Assembly: GCA_003663225.1 (NCBI GenBank)
Contig: QMZP01000002.1
Span: 1 to 17,623 of the forward strand
Direction: 5' to 3'
DNA length: 17,623 bases
From: Candidatus Aenigmatarchaeota archaeon
GTDB taxonomy: Archaea > Aenigmatarchaeota > Aenigmatarchaeia > QMZP01
Below, piece by piece: positions 1 through 7,216 of this stretch (its first letter is position 1; every line of letters starts with the position of its first letter). The notes under the pieces are model-generated. The model made no database searches. It was not told the origin of the DNA and saw only the letters and a program-made list of their open reading frames with translations. The position numbers were made by a program, and so were the translations under genes.

Positions 1-687
1 ATGAGAAGGAGGCCGTATGAGGGCGTGACGGACCTCAATGACTTCGGCGACGTGCTTTACAAGATAGAGGGCGAGGACCTCTACATGATAGCGACCTCGG
101 AGCACCCGCTGACGGCGCAGCATATGGACGAGGTCGTGCTGGAAGGTGATATGCCTCTCCTCTATACCGGTTTCAGCACAAACTTCAGGAAAGAAGCCGG
201 ATCGCACGGCAAGGACACAAAGGGCATATTCAGGGTTCACCAGTTCAACAAGGCAGAGCAGATAGTGATATGCAAGCCAGAGGATTCTTGGGAGTGGCAT
301 GAGAAGCTGATAAGGAATGCCGAGGACTTCTTCCAGTCCATGGGTCTGCATTACAGGGTCATGAACATATGCACCGGGGACATGGGCACGGTGGCTTCCA
401 AGAAATACGACCTGGAGGTGTGGCTTCCGGGGCAGGGCAAGTACAGGGAGGCGGTATCATGCTCCAATTGCACGGGCTACCAGGCAAGGCGGCTGAACAT
501 GAGGTACAGGGAGAAGGAAGGCAGCCCGATAAAGGGCAACGTCCATACCCTGAACAGCACTCTGGTCACCGACAGGGGCCTGGTGGCAATACTCGAGAAC
601 TGCCAGCAGAAGGACGGCTCAGTCAAGATACCGAAGGTGCTGCAGCCCTACATGGGCGGCATGAAGCGCATCGGGGGGAATAAATGA
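1..687 (+). CDS. serS: Serine--tRNA ligase, C-terminal half (cut by window edge)
   Basis: Charges tRNA-Ser with serine in the cytoplasm. Only the last 228 residues lie in the window, against about 420-450 for the family, so the ATG at base 1 is very probably internal and the coiled-coil N-terminal tRNA-binding arm lies upstream. Class II motifs are visible: a TSEHPL serine-site segment near residues 32-37, motif 2 (FRKEAGSHGKDTKGIFRVHQF) around residues 62-82, and motif 3 with the conserved EAVSCSNCT...QARR block near residues 151-167. The HQFNKAEQ segment and cytosolic bacterial/archaeal-like motif 2 place it with the common SerRS type, not the rare methanogen type. The stop overlaps the next start (ATGA), so the two genes are probably translationally coupled. 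Confidence 0.95.
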   Translation: MRRRPYEGVTDLNDFGDVLYKIEGEDLYMIATSEHPLTAQHMDEVVLEGDMPLLYTGFSTNFRKEAGSHGKDTKGIFRVHQFNKAEQIVICKPEDSWEWHEKLIRNAEDFFQSMGLHYRVMNICTGDMGTVASKKYDLEVWLPGQGKYREAVSCSNCTGYQARRLNMRYREKEGSPIKGNVHTLNSTLVTDRGLVAILENCQQKDGSVKIPKVLQPYMGGMKRIGGNK

Positions 688-1007
688 AGAAGAAGACAGC
701 AAGGCTGCTGATAATAGTGATACTGGCCTTCGTGGCATCCTACCTGCTATTGTTGCAGTCGTTCATTGGCGAATACGGCCCCGACGCGCTCAGGGTGGCG
801 GTCCTCTATGGGTGCGATGAGGTCATCGCCGGGGCAAAGGACGGAAGCCTTGAGGTCACGGACCGGCTCAAGGATTCCGTGATAGTGCAGTATGGGACAC
901 AGAACAGCGGCTTCAAGAAGGGCACCCTGCGGGACCTTTGCAGGGACAGGGGCATCGACGCATGCAGTTACTATACGCTGAGATTCTGCCAGGAACAAGA
1001 GGCCTGA
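684..1007 (+). CDS. Small membrane-anchored protein of unknown function
   Basis: I do not recognise this 107-aa protein. It starts with three lysines followed by a hydrophobic stretch (about residues 7-26, rich in L, I, V and A). This looks like an uncleaved N-terminal anchor or a signal peptide, leaving an outside domain of about 80 residues. That domain has four cysteines (near residues 44, 86, 94 and 102), which could form disulfides outside the cell or bind metal. The start overlaps the serS stop in an ATGA arrangement, so it is cotranscribed with serS and probably translationally coupled. The link to SerRS may be positional only. The gene ends just before the TATA box of gpmI. Confidence 0.7.
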   Translation: MKKKTARLLIIVILAFVASYLLLLQSFIGEYGPDALRVAVLYGCDEVIAGAKDGSLEVTDRLKDSVIVQYGTQNSGFKKGTLRDLCRDRGIDACSYYTLRFCQEQEA

Positions 1008-1011
1008 TATA

Positions 1012-1019
1012 CATTTATA
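1012..1019 (+). promoter_or_regulatory. TATA box of gpmI (leaderless)
   Basis: ATTTATAC is centred about 26 nt before the gpmI ATG at 1041. That is the usual archaeal TATA-to-start-site distance, so transcription should begin at or next to the start codon. No Shine-Dalgarno sequence is present, which fits a leaderless mRNA. Confidence 0.6.
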
Positions 1020-1040
1020 CGTGGATGCACATTCTAAAAT

Positions 1041-2585
1041 ATGGCCGAGCCCGGGCGCAAGGTTGTTCTGATAGTGAGGGATGGATGGGGCCATGCCGAG
1101 GAGGGCAGGGGCAACGCAGTATCCCAGGCAGACACCCCCAACAATGACAGGTACATGAAGGAATATCCTAACACGATACTGAAATGCACAGGCAATGCAG
1201 TAGGCCTGCCTGAGGGTACCCAGGGCGGCTCTGAGCCGGGGCACCTCACGATGGGAGCTGGCAGGGTAGTGTGGCAGCCTTATGAGGACATAAACAGGAA
1301 GATAAAGAGCGGCGAATTCTTCAAGAACAGGGCGCTGATGAAGGCCATGGATAACTGCAAGAGTAAAGGCACGTCGCTCCATCTCATGGGGCTGTTCTCT
1401 GACGAAGGCATACACGGGACCGTTGAGCATCTGTACGCTCTGATGGAAATGGCGAAGAGGAACGGCATAAGGAAAGTGTTTGTTCACTGCTTCCTGGACG
1501 GGAGGGATGTCCCGGAAAGGAGCGCCACAAAGTATGTCGAGCAGTTCAGGGAGAAATCAGAGGAGATGGGCATAGGAAAGATAGCCACCATGGCTGGCAG
1601 GTATTATGCCATGGACAGGGACACCAACTGGGACAGGACTGAAAGGGCTTACAGGATGCTGGTGCACGGCGAGGGCTTCAAGGAGGACGACCCGCTGCAG
1701 GCGATACTAAATGCTTACGAGAGGGGGGACAAGACCGATTATTACGTCAAGCCTGTGGTGATAACAGAAGGAGACAGGCCGGTTGCCACCATAAAGGACG
1801 GCGATTCTGTTGTATTCTGGAACTTCAGGTCAGACAGGGCGAGGCAGATAACATATGCCCTGACGCAGGCGGACTTTGACAAGTTCGACCGGGGCAAAGT
1901 GCCTGACATAGTCTATGTGTGCATGAGCAACTACGACAAGAACCTCACGCTTCCAGTGGCTTTCCCGCAGCTGGAAGTGAGGAACAACATAGGCAACGTG
2001 ATATCAGAGAACGGGCTCAGGCAGCTTAGGATAGCCGAGACAGAGAAGTATGCGCATGTCACGTTCTTCTTCAACAGCCAGGTCGAGGAGCCCAACCCCG
2101 GCGAGGACAGGATAATGGTACCCTCCCCCAAGGTGCCGTCATATGACCAGAAGCCGGAGATGAGCGCGTACGGCATAACAAACAAGCTCGTGCCTGAGAT
2201 AGAGAAGGGTAAGTATGACTTCATACTCGTTAACTACGCCAACGGCGACCTCGTCGGCCACTCGGCGAACCTGGAGGCCGGGATAAAGGCATGCGAGGCT
2301 GTCGACGAATGCACGGGCAGGGTAGTGGAAACGGCACTGTCAAAGGGATATGTGTGCATAATCACCGGCGACCATGGAAACATAGAGTGCATGTTCTATC
2401 CGAATGGCAAACCCAACCCGTCGCATGGCACCAACCCCGTGCCGTTCATCCTGGTCAGCGAAGAACTGAAGGGGGCCAAGCTGAAGGAAGGCATGGGACT
2501 CAAGGATATTGCCCCTACCATACTTGGCCTGATGGGCATAGAGAAACCGAAAGAGATGGAAGGTGAAAGCATCATAGCTCAGTGA
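1041..2585 (+). CDS. gpmI: 2,3-bisphosphoglycerate-independent phosphoglycerate mutase
   Basis: Interconverts 3- and 2-phosphoglycerate in glycolysis/gluconeogenesis without a bisphosphoglycerate cofactor, using two Mn ions and a phosphoserine intermediate. The 514-aa length is that of the bacterial/plant iPGM in the alkaline-phosphatase superfamily, not the shorter ApgM found in most archaea. Visible signatures are the N-terminal metal Asp in RDGWG (D14), the catalytic Ser in GGSEPGH (S64), FLDGRDVPERSA, GRYYAMDRDTNWDRT, NFRSDRARQ, NYANGDLVGHS, ITGDHGN and SHGTNPVPF near the C-terminus, so the metal and substrate ligands look intact. The motif around the serine is slightly divergent (GTQGGSEPGH where GQMGNSEVGH is usual). 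The stop overlaps the 3' end of the convergent gene by 14 nt. The start is set by the TATA spacing. Confidence 0.96.
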   Translation: MAEPGRKVVLIVRDGWGHAEEGRGNAVSQADTPNNDRYMKEYPNTILKCTGNAVGLPEGTQGGSEPGHLTMGAGRVVWQPYEDINRKIKSGEFFKNRALMKAMDNCKSKGTSLHLMGLFSDEGIHGTVEHLYALMEMAKRNGIRKVFVHCFLDGRDVPERSATKYVEQFREKSEEMGIGKIATMAGRYYAMDRDTNWDRTERAYRMLVHGEGFKEDDPLQAILNAYERGDKTDYYVKPVVITEGDRPVATIKDGDSVVFWNFRSDRARQITYALTQADFDKFDRGKVPDIVYVCMSNYDKNLTLPVAFPQLEVRNNIGNVISENGLRQLRIAETEKYAHVTFFFNSQVEEPNPGEDRIMVPSPKVPSYDQKPEMSAYGITNKLVPEIEKGKYDFILVNYANGDLVGHSANLEAGIKACEAVDECTGRVVETALSKGYVCIITGDHGNIECMFYPNGKPNPSHGTNPVPFILVSEELKGAKLKEGMGLKDIAPTILGLMGIEKPKEMEGESIIAQ

Positions 2586-2922
2586 TGTCCCTTATGAGGA
2601 GCGCCTTGTCATTGAATTCCTTGTTTGCCCTGCGTATGAGCTTGTTTATGGTATTGGCAGTGAACCTAGCCTCTGGCGACTTGAACGCTATCTGCATTAT
2701 GGGGGCGTTCCTCGGCGCGGGATAATTTGCCTTTATGTCTGCTGACAACTCATCCCCCTCCATTGTTATCATGAGCCTGTTCCCGTCCTCTGAGACCGAG
2801 AACCTTGTCCCGTCTATCTCAGAACCATCCAGCTTCGTGGCCACGTCTGAGACGTCGGACAGCCTTGATTTGGCCTGCCCGTCCTCCAGCTCCATAACAA
2901 CGCCTTCGAGCAGCAATTTCAT
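2572..2922 (-). CDS. Conserved-looking hypothetical protein, 116 aa
   Basis: I cannot name this family. The protein is soluble with no membrane segment. The N-terminal two thirds look beta-rich with alternating charged residues, and a C-terminal helix (ANTINKLIRRANKEF, about residues 89-103) is followed by a short hydrophobic tail. It has a proper start at 2922, and its codon use (AGG, ATA) resembles that of its neighbours, so it looks like a real gene. It converges on gpmI with a 14-bp overlap and shares a divergent promoter region with psmA, whose superoperon lies on the other side. KEOPS subunit Pcc1 was considered because it is often in this neighbourhood, but its typical sequence features are not evident. 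Confidence 0.72.
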   Translation of the reverse strand: MKLLLEGVVMELEDGQAKSRLSDVSDVATKLDGSEIDGTRFSVSEDGNRLMITMEGDELSADIKANYPAPRNAPIMQIAFKSPEARFTANTINKLIRRANKEFNDKALLIRDITEL

Positions 2923-2953
2923 GCACTCACATTAAATGAAGCGATAAATAACA

Positions 2954-2985
2954 TTTATATACCAAAAGCCAAATATCTTATAAGT
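2954..2985. promoter_or_regulatory. Divergent promoter region between the 116-aa gene and psmA
   Basis: Two TATA-like elements lie here. TTTATATA at 2954-2961 reads as a TATA box on both strands and sits 31-39 nt from the minus-strand start at 2922. CTTATAAG at 2978-2985 is a perfect palindrome. On the plus strand it would start transcription near 3008, giving psmA a leader of about 50 nt. Which box serves which gene cannot be fixed from sequence alone. Confidence 0.5.
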
Positions 2986-3024
2986 CGAGAAAGTGAAAAG
3001 TTACACCGTAACGATTAAACAAAT

Positions 3025-3050
3025 AGGAGGAAAAGAACTATCAGGTTCTT
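3025..3050 (+). promoter_or_regulatory. psmA leader: strong SD followed by a hairpin
   Basis: A full AGGAGG at 3025-3030 has no start codon at normal spacing; the psmA ATG is 29 nt further on. Between them is a perfect inverted repeat, AAGAAC (3033-3038) and GTTCTT (3045-3050), with a 6-nt loop. Folding it would bring the SD to within about 11 nt of the ATG. Confidence 0.5.
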
Positions 3051-3059
3051 ATATGGGTT

Positions 3060-3764
3060 ATGCCACAACCGATGCCGCCTTCTTACATGGCGTATGACAG
3101 GACGATAGTAGTGTTTTCCCCGGACGGCAGGCTATTGCAGGTAGAGTATGCAAGGCAGATGGTGAAGAACGGAAGCACGTCTTTGGGGATAAAGGCAGCT
3201 GATGTAGTGGTTCTTGGGACAGTGAAGCCCTCGATGCCGCTCGCAGTCACAGAGTCCTACAGGAAGATAGCAGAGATTGACAGCCACATAGGCATGGTTA
3301 GCTCGGGATCGCTGGCTGATGCCAGGAACCTCGTGGAGTATGCGAGGGTCAAGTCGCAAGTGAACAAGGTGACTTATGACGAGCCCGTATCAGTGAGCAC
3401 AATAACCAAGTATATATGCGACAGGAAGCACATGGTTACCCAATATGCCGGCGTAAGGCCCTATGGAGTAGGGCTTCTGATAGGAGGCATCGACGAGGAC
3501 GGTACCAACCTCTACGAGACAGAGCCATCGGGCACGATGATATCATGGAAGGCCCAGGCCATCGGGAGGGGTGCTGACAAGGCCAAGAAAACCCTGAGCA
3601 AGGGATACAAAGATGGCATGAAGGCGGATGATGCGATAAAGCTTCTTTTGAAGGCTCTCAAGGCCGGAGAAAAGGGCGCCAGTGCCGAGAATGCGGAAGT
3701 GGCTGTCGTCAAGAAGGACGGGATAAAGCTCCTGTCAAAAGACGAAGTGAAGAAGTACATGTGA
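3060..3764 (+). CDS. psmA: 20S proteasome subunit alpha
   Basis: Forms the outer seven-membered rings of the archaeal 20S proteasome, controls substrate entry, and docks AAA+ unfoldases such as PAN. The 234-aa length is typical. The alpha-subunit N-terminal signature is clear: YDR gating motif (about residues 12-14), FSPDGRLLQVEYA, then KNGSTSLGIK. The segment GVRPYGVGLLIGGID is also characteristic. It lacks the N-terminal threonine of beta subunits. The N-terminus is about 9 residues longer and proline-rich (MPQPMPPSYMAYDR) compared with usual MxxxYDR starts. No alternative start fits, because the frame is closed upstream at 3024-3026. It opens the proteasome-exosome superoperon and has an odd structured leader. 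SBDS follows after 36 nt. Confidence 0.97.
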   Translation: MPQPMPPSYMAYDRTIVVFSPDGRLLQVEYARQMVKNGSTSLGIKAADVVVLGTVKPSMPLAVTESYRKIAEIDSHIGMVSSGSLADARNLVEYARVKSQVNKVTYDEPVSVSTITKYICDRKHMVTQYAGVRPYGVGLLIGGIDEDGTNLYETEPSGTMISWKAQAIGRGADKAKKTLSKGYKDGMKADDAIKLLLKALKAGEKGASAENAEVAVVKKDGIKLLSKDEVKKYM

Positions 3765-3800
3765 CCCTTTCTGGACCTGATACGATAAAAGGTGATATTG

Positions 3801-4505
3801 ATGGTTTCATTGGACAATGCCGTAGTGGCCCGGCTCACGCGGTCGGGAGAGACCTTCGAGATAATGGTCGATTCTGAGAAAGCCTTCGAGTTCAAGAAGG
3901 GCAAGGACTACTCCATGGAGAACATCCTTGCAGCCAATGAGATATTCAAGGATGCGAAGAAAGGCGAGAGGGCTTCTTCATCCGAGTTGGAGAAGGAGTT
4001 CGGCACGACAGAAGTCTTCGAGGTTGCTAAGAGGATAATAAGGGACGGGGAGGTCCAGCTGACCACGGAGCAGAGGAGGAAGCACGTCGAAGAAAAGAAG
4101 CTGCAGATAGCAAGCATAATATCCAAGCAGGGAGTCAACCCCAAGACCAAGCTTCCTCACCCGCAGCAGAGGATACTCAATGCCATGGAAGAAGCCCATG
4201 TCTCAGTGGACCCTTTCAAGCCCGCGGACGAGCAGGTGAAGAGGGTGCTTGAGGCCATACGCGAGATAATACCGATATCATTCGAGACCATAGAGATAGC
4301 TATAAGGGTCTCGATGGAGCACGCCGGGAAGGTGAGCTCCGTTATGCACAGCATAATGCCAGTTAAGAAGGAGGAATGGAAGAGCGACTCTTGGATGGCA
4401 GTGGTAGAGATACCGGCCGGCATGCAGAACGAGATATACGAGAAGATAAACAACATGACGGCAGGCACTGCAGAGGTCAAGGTTATTTCGAGAAAAGCCC
4501 AATGA
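3801..4505 (+). CDS. Ribosome maturation protein SBDS
   Basis: Archaeal orthologue of the Shwachman-Bodian-Diamond protein, which helps release the anti-association factor aIF6 from 50S subunits together with an EF-2-like GTPase. The protein shows the N-terminal FYSH domain (VARLTRSGETFEIMV... to about residue 90), a central three-helix domain carrying RRKHVEEKKLQIASII and GVNPKTKLPHPQQRI (about residues 92-140), and the C-terminal ferredoxin-like domain. The 234-aa length is typical. I prefer the ATG at 3801 because GGTG at 3791-3794 sits 6 nt before it. A GTG at 3792 in the same frame would overlap that SD. It sits between psmA and rrp4 as in many euryarchaeal superoperons. Confidence 0.96.
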   Translation: MVSLDNAVVARLTRSGETFEIMVDSEKAFEFKKGKDYSMENILAANEIFKDAKKGERASSSELEKEFGTTEVFEVAKRIIRDGEVQLTTEQRRKHVEEKKLQIASIISKQGVNPKTKLPHPQQRILNAMEEAHVSVDPFKPADEQVKRVLEAIREIIPISFETIEIAIRVSMEHAGKVSSVMHSIMPVKKEEWKSDSWMAVVEIPAGMQNEIYEKINNMTAGTAEVKVISRKAQ

Positions 4506-4516
4506 GCGCCCAAAGG

Positions 4517-4524
4517 TATAAAAA
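4517..4524 (+). promoter_or_regulatory. Internal promoter before rrp4
   Basis: TATAAAAA lies 43-50 nt before the rrp4 ATG and predicts a start near 4546. An AGGAG Shine-Dalgarno follows at 4552-4556. The 61-nt SBDS-rrp4 gap, the largest within this gene string, supports a separate exosome promoter. Confidence 0.5.
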
Positions 4525-4566
4525 GCCTTTCATCTTAATTTGCTTAACATTAGGAGAGTGTGAGAA

Positions 4567-5364
4567 ATGAATGAAGAAAACAAGACAGAGGAAAAGAAAC
4601 CGGAAACGGCAGAAAAACCGCAGGATAATGCACAGGCCAAGGGCCTGCTCAAGAAAGAGAGGGAATTCGTGATACCCGGGGACAAGATAGTCGATACCAT
4701 GGATTATCTGCCCGGAAGGAACTGCTTCAGGAAAGGGGACTCAGTATTCGCAACCAAGATAGGCCTTGTTGGCGTGAACGGCAGGGTAGTGTCCGTCATA
4801 CCGCTCAATGAATCCTACATACCAAAGGCCGGCGACATGGTGATAGGCGAGGTAGTGGACATACAGAACAACGGCTGGGTGGTCGACATAAAGTCCGCTG
4901 ACACAGCATACCTGCCGCTTTCAGGCATCAGGGAGTTCATAGACGTATCGAAGACTGACCTTTCCAACTATTACGATATAGGGGATGCCATATACGCGAA
5001 GATATCCCTGGCGACCGACAACTCTACGCAGCTTACGATGGATGACAGCAGGGCCAGGAAGTTCAAGGATGGCAGGATCCTGACAATAAACCCCGCAAAG
5101 GTCCCGAGGATAATAGGGAAGAAGGGATCGATGATATCCATAATAAAGAGCCAAACAGGATGCAGGATAAGCGTCGGCCAGAACGGACTGATATGGATAG
5201 AAGGCGGAGACGAAGAGCTCGCGATAAAGGCAATCGGCATGGTGGAGAAGAACTCCTACCTCGAGGGCCTGACAGAAAAGGTTTCAGAGCTCCTGGGATA
5301 CAAGCCCGGCGAACAGCCTGCTGAGCAGGCAGAAAGGTCTAAGGAGGAGAATGTAGATGGCTAG
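4567..5364 (+). CDS. rrp4: Exosome RNA-binding cap subunit Rrp4
   Basis: Part of the trimeric cap on the archaeal exosome that binds RNA and feeds it to the Rrp41/Rrp42 ring. Domain order is an N-terminal Rrp4 domain (about residues 30-85, with the VIPGD segment), an S1 OB-fold (about 87-160, MVIGEVVDIQNNGWVVDI), and a KH domain (about 171-235) with GKKG at 184-187 in PRIIGKKGSMI. It differs from typical archaeal Rrp4 by an acidic/lysine-rich N-terminal tail of about 30 residues and a charged C-terminal tail, both probably disordered. It overlaps rrp41 by 8 nt, indicating coupled translation and stoichiometric expression of the complex. Confidence 0.96.
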   Translation: MNEENKTEEKKPETAEKPQDNAQAKGLLKKEREFVIPGDKIVDTMDYLPGRNCFRKGDSVFATKIGLVGVNGRVVSVIPLNESYIPKAGDMVIGEVVDIQNNGWVVDIKSADTAYLPLSGIREFIDVSKTDLSNYYDIGDAIYAKISLATDNSTQLTMDDSRARKFKDGRILTINPAKVPRIIGKKGSMISIIKSQTGCRISVGQNGLIWIEGGDEELAIKAIGMVEKNSYLEGLTEKVSELLGYKPGEQPAEQAERSKEENVDG

Positions 5365-6049
5365 AGAAGACGGAAGAAAAGCGGATGATCTAAGGCCGCT
5401 TGTAGTGAAAGCTGGTGTTATACCTAACGCCAATGGATCAGCGTATGTTTCACTGGGAAAGACTACTGCAGTGGCAGCCGTGTACGGGCCGAGGCCCATG
5501 CACCCCAAGCACATGCAGGTGTCTGACAGGGCATACCTTAAGACAGTGTACAACATGGTACCATTCTCAACAAAGGAGAGAGTGAGACCCGGACCTTCGA
5601 GAAGGAGCAAGGAAATATGCAAGGTCACAAGGCAGGCCCTTGAGCCGGCGATATTCCTTGACAAGTTCCCGAAGACCAGGATAGATGTCTACATAGACAT
5701 CATACAGGCAAACGCGGGCACGCGAACAGCAGGGATAAACGCGGCATCAGTAGCCCTTGCCGATGCAGGCATACCCATGAGGGGCCTGATAGCGTCAGTG
5801 GCTGCAGGCAAGATAGGCGACGAATACACGCTGGACCTTGCCGGGAAGGAGGAGGAAGCAACCGATTGCGACCTTCCCATAGCATACATGCCTGAAGAGG
5901 AGAAGATAACCCTTATGCAGCTGGACGGCGACATATCACCGGAGGACACCAAGAACGTCGTGAAGCTTGCCATAGAGGGTTGCAAGAAGATTTACGCGGC
6001 GCAAAGAAAGGCGCTTGAAGACAGATGGGTACCGGAGGTGAAAAAATGA
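5357..6049 (+). CDS. rrp41: Exosome catalytic subunit Rrp41 (RNase PH family)
   Basis: Phosphorolytic 3'-5' exoribonuclease subunit; three copies alternate with Rrp42 in the exosome ring. The RNase PH fold shows the RNA-binding arginine segment TKERVRPGPSRRSKE (about residues 72-86), the phosphate-site region QANAGTRTAGINAA (about 117-130), and the catalytic aspartates in TDCDLPIAYMP (D170 and D172), so it is predicted active. The 230-aa length is slightly short of the usual 240-250. The start at 5357 has a perfect AAGGAGGA (5341-5348) at good spacing and overlaps the rrp4 stop. Its own stop overlaps the rrp42 start (ATGA), giving a tight rrp4-rrp41-rrp42 cassette. Confidence 0.97.
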   Translation: MAREDGRKADDLRPLVVKAGVIPNANGSAYVSLGKTTAVAAVYGPRPMHPKHMQVSDRAYLKTVYNMVPFSTKERVRPGPSRRSKEICKVTRQALEPAIFLDKFPKTRIDVYIDIIQANAGTRTAGINAASVALADAGIPMRGLIASVAAGKIGDEYTLDLAGKEEEATDCDLPIAYMPEEEKITLMQLDGDISPEDTKNVVKLAIEGCKKIYAAQRKALEDRWVPEVKK

Positions 6050-6819
6050 TGATAATACAGAAGAACCATATAAGGGGACTCGCGTCGGCAGGTAAGCGCA
6101 TGGACGGGAGGAAAGAGGACGACTTCAGGGAGATAAAGATAGAGACCGGAGTCATAGAGAACGCCGAGGGGTCTGCTAAGGTCAGTGTGGGGAAGACAGA
6201 GATCATAGCGGGCGTGAAAATGAACATCGGCGAGCCGTTCCCGGACAGGCCCGACGAAGGGATACTGATGACAGGGGCTGAGTTCTCACCCCTTGCATCG
6301 TTCGAGTTCGAGACAGGTCCGCCATCCGAGGATGCCATAGAGCTCGCCAGGGTTGTCGACAGGGGCATAAGGGAATCACACATGATAGACAACAAAAAGC
6401 TCTGCATAGCCGAAGGCGAGAAGGTGTGGATGGTATTCGTCGACATACACATACTAAACCATGATGGAAACCTGCTTGACTGCGCTGCATTGGCAGCCGC
6501 AGCAGCGCTAGGGCACGCTAAATTCCCGAAGTACGACGGAGAGAAGATAGAGTTCGGGGAGAAGACCGACAAGGGCCTGCCCATAACATGCAAGCCCATA
6601 GCGGTCACGTTGACCAAGGTCGGCGAGAAGCTGCTGACGGACGCTACCTTCGAGGAGGAAGGCGCTTCTGACGTGAAGCTGACAGTCACGACCAAGGACG
6701 ACGGCAACATATGCGCCATACAGAAGAGTGGTTCAGGCCCGCTGGCATTCTCTGAGATAGAGAAGGCATTTGAGATATCGGTCAGGAAGGGCAAGGAACT
6801 CAGGAAACTTCTGGAGTGA
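6046..6819 (+). CDS. rrp42: Exosome ring subunit Rrp42 (non-catalytic RNase PH)
   Basis: Partner of Rrp41 in the hexameric exosome ring; it contributes to RNA binding but lacks its own catalytic aspartate. The 257 residues show the N-terminal RxDGRKxxDFR signature (KRMDGRKEDDFREI, about residues 17-30), GSAKVSVGKTEIIAGVKM, the GPPSEDAIELARVVDRGIRES block, and WMVFVDIHILNHDGNLLDCA. The start is ATG 6046, chosen because GGAGGTG (6034-6040) lies 5 nt before it and the ATG overlaps the rrp41 stop. A further ATG follows immediately at 6049. eL43 begins 5 nt after the stop. Confidence 0.97.
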   Translation: MMIIQKNHIRGLASAGKRMDGRKEDDFREIKIETGVIENAEGSAKVSVGKTEIIAGVKMNIGEPFPDRPDEGILMTGAEFSPLASFEFETGPPSEDAIELARVVDRGIRESHMIDNKKLCIAEGEKVWMVFVDIHILNHDGNLLDCAALAAAAALGHAKFPKYDGEKIEFGEKTDKGLPITCKPIAVTLTKVGEKLLTDATFEEEGASDVKLTVTTKDDGNICAIQKSGSGPLAFSEIEKAFEISVRKGKELRKLLE

Positions 6820-6824
6820 TACAC

Positions 6825-7040
6825 ATGGCAAGGACGAAGAAAATAGGGGCTGCAGGCAAGTTCGGCCCCAGATACGGGAAGAGCGTGAAGGACAGGTTCA
6901 GGGAAGTGCACAAAGCCAGTAAGAAGCCGCACAAATGCCCCAATTGCCTCAAACCAGGATTCAAGAGGGTAGCGTCCGGCATATGGGTATGCAACAAATG
7001 CGGGCACAAGATGGCGGGCAAGGCTTATAAGCCTATGTGA
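6825..7040 (+). CDS. rpl37ae: Large ribosomal subunit protein eL43 (L37Ae)
   Basis: Zinc-binding protein of the archaeal/eukaryotic 50S/60S subunit. The 71-residue protein starts MARTKKIGAAGKFGPRYG, the classic eL43 N-terminus, and carries a zinc ribbon of two CxxC pairs (CPNC near residues 38-41 and CNKC near 56-59) followed by a basic GHKMAGKAY tail. The start at 6825 is preceded by GGAGTGAT (6813-6820), which lies across the rrp42 stop, so translation is likely coupled. The exosome-L37Ae-RpoP order is a known euryarchaeal arrangement. Confidence 0.96.
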   Translation: MARTKKIGAAGKFGPRYGKSVKDRFREVHKASKKPHKCPNCLKPGFKRVASGIWVCNKCGHKMAGKAYKPM

Positions 7041-7066
7041 CAATTAAGATATTGCCGAGGTATGTT

Positions 7067-7204
7067 ATGTACAAATGCGTAAACTGCGGAAAGGAAGTCG
7101 AAGTGAACCTCAACAGGGTGAGGAAGATACAGTGCCCTCACTGCGGCTACAGGATATTGAGGAAGATGAGGCCTAAGCTTACCAAGATGGTAGAGGCCGT
7201 TTAA
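7067..7204 (+). CDS. rpoP: DNA-directed RNA polymerase subunit P (Rpo12)
   Basis: A 45-residue zinc-ribbon subunit of archaeal RNA polymerase, homologous to eukaryotic Rpb12, that helps hold the Rpo3/Rpo10 assembly platform. It has CVNC near the start (residues 4-7) and the diagnostic CPHCGYRI (residues 23-30) followed by a basic RKMRPK patch. A GAGG lies about 5 nt before ATG 7067. An earlier ATG at 7062 is out of frame and terminates after six codons. The length matches the family (about 45-50 aa). It lies between eL43 and prefoldin beta; the KEOPS gene pcc1, often found at this spot in Euryarchaeota, is absent. Confidence 0.95.
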   Translation: MYKCVNCGKEVEVNLNRVRKIQCPHCGYRILRKMRPKLTKMVEAV

Positions 7205-7216
7205 TTGGTGTTCATG

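Noticed and set aside
1..3. ATG at base 1 as the true serS start
   Set aside because: The protein would lack the N-terminal tRNA-binding arm and part of the catalytic core, so the frame must continue upstream of the window.
747..1487. 246-codon minus-strand frame over the small membrane gene and the gpmI start
   Set aside because: Antisense to conserved gpmI, with no recognisable domain; it would also cover the gpmI promoter.
5913..7043. 376-codon open frame on the minus strand across rrp42 and eL43
   Set aside because: It is fully antisense to two certain genes with strong motifs. Its translation is low-complexity, rich in S, P and F, as expected for the complement of lysine/glutamate-rich coding sequence.
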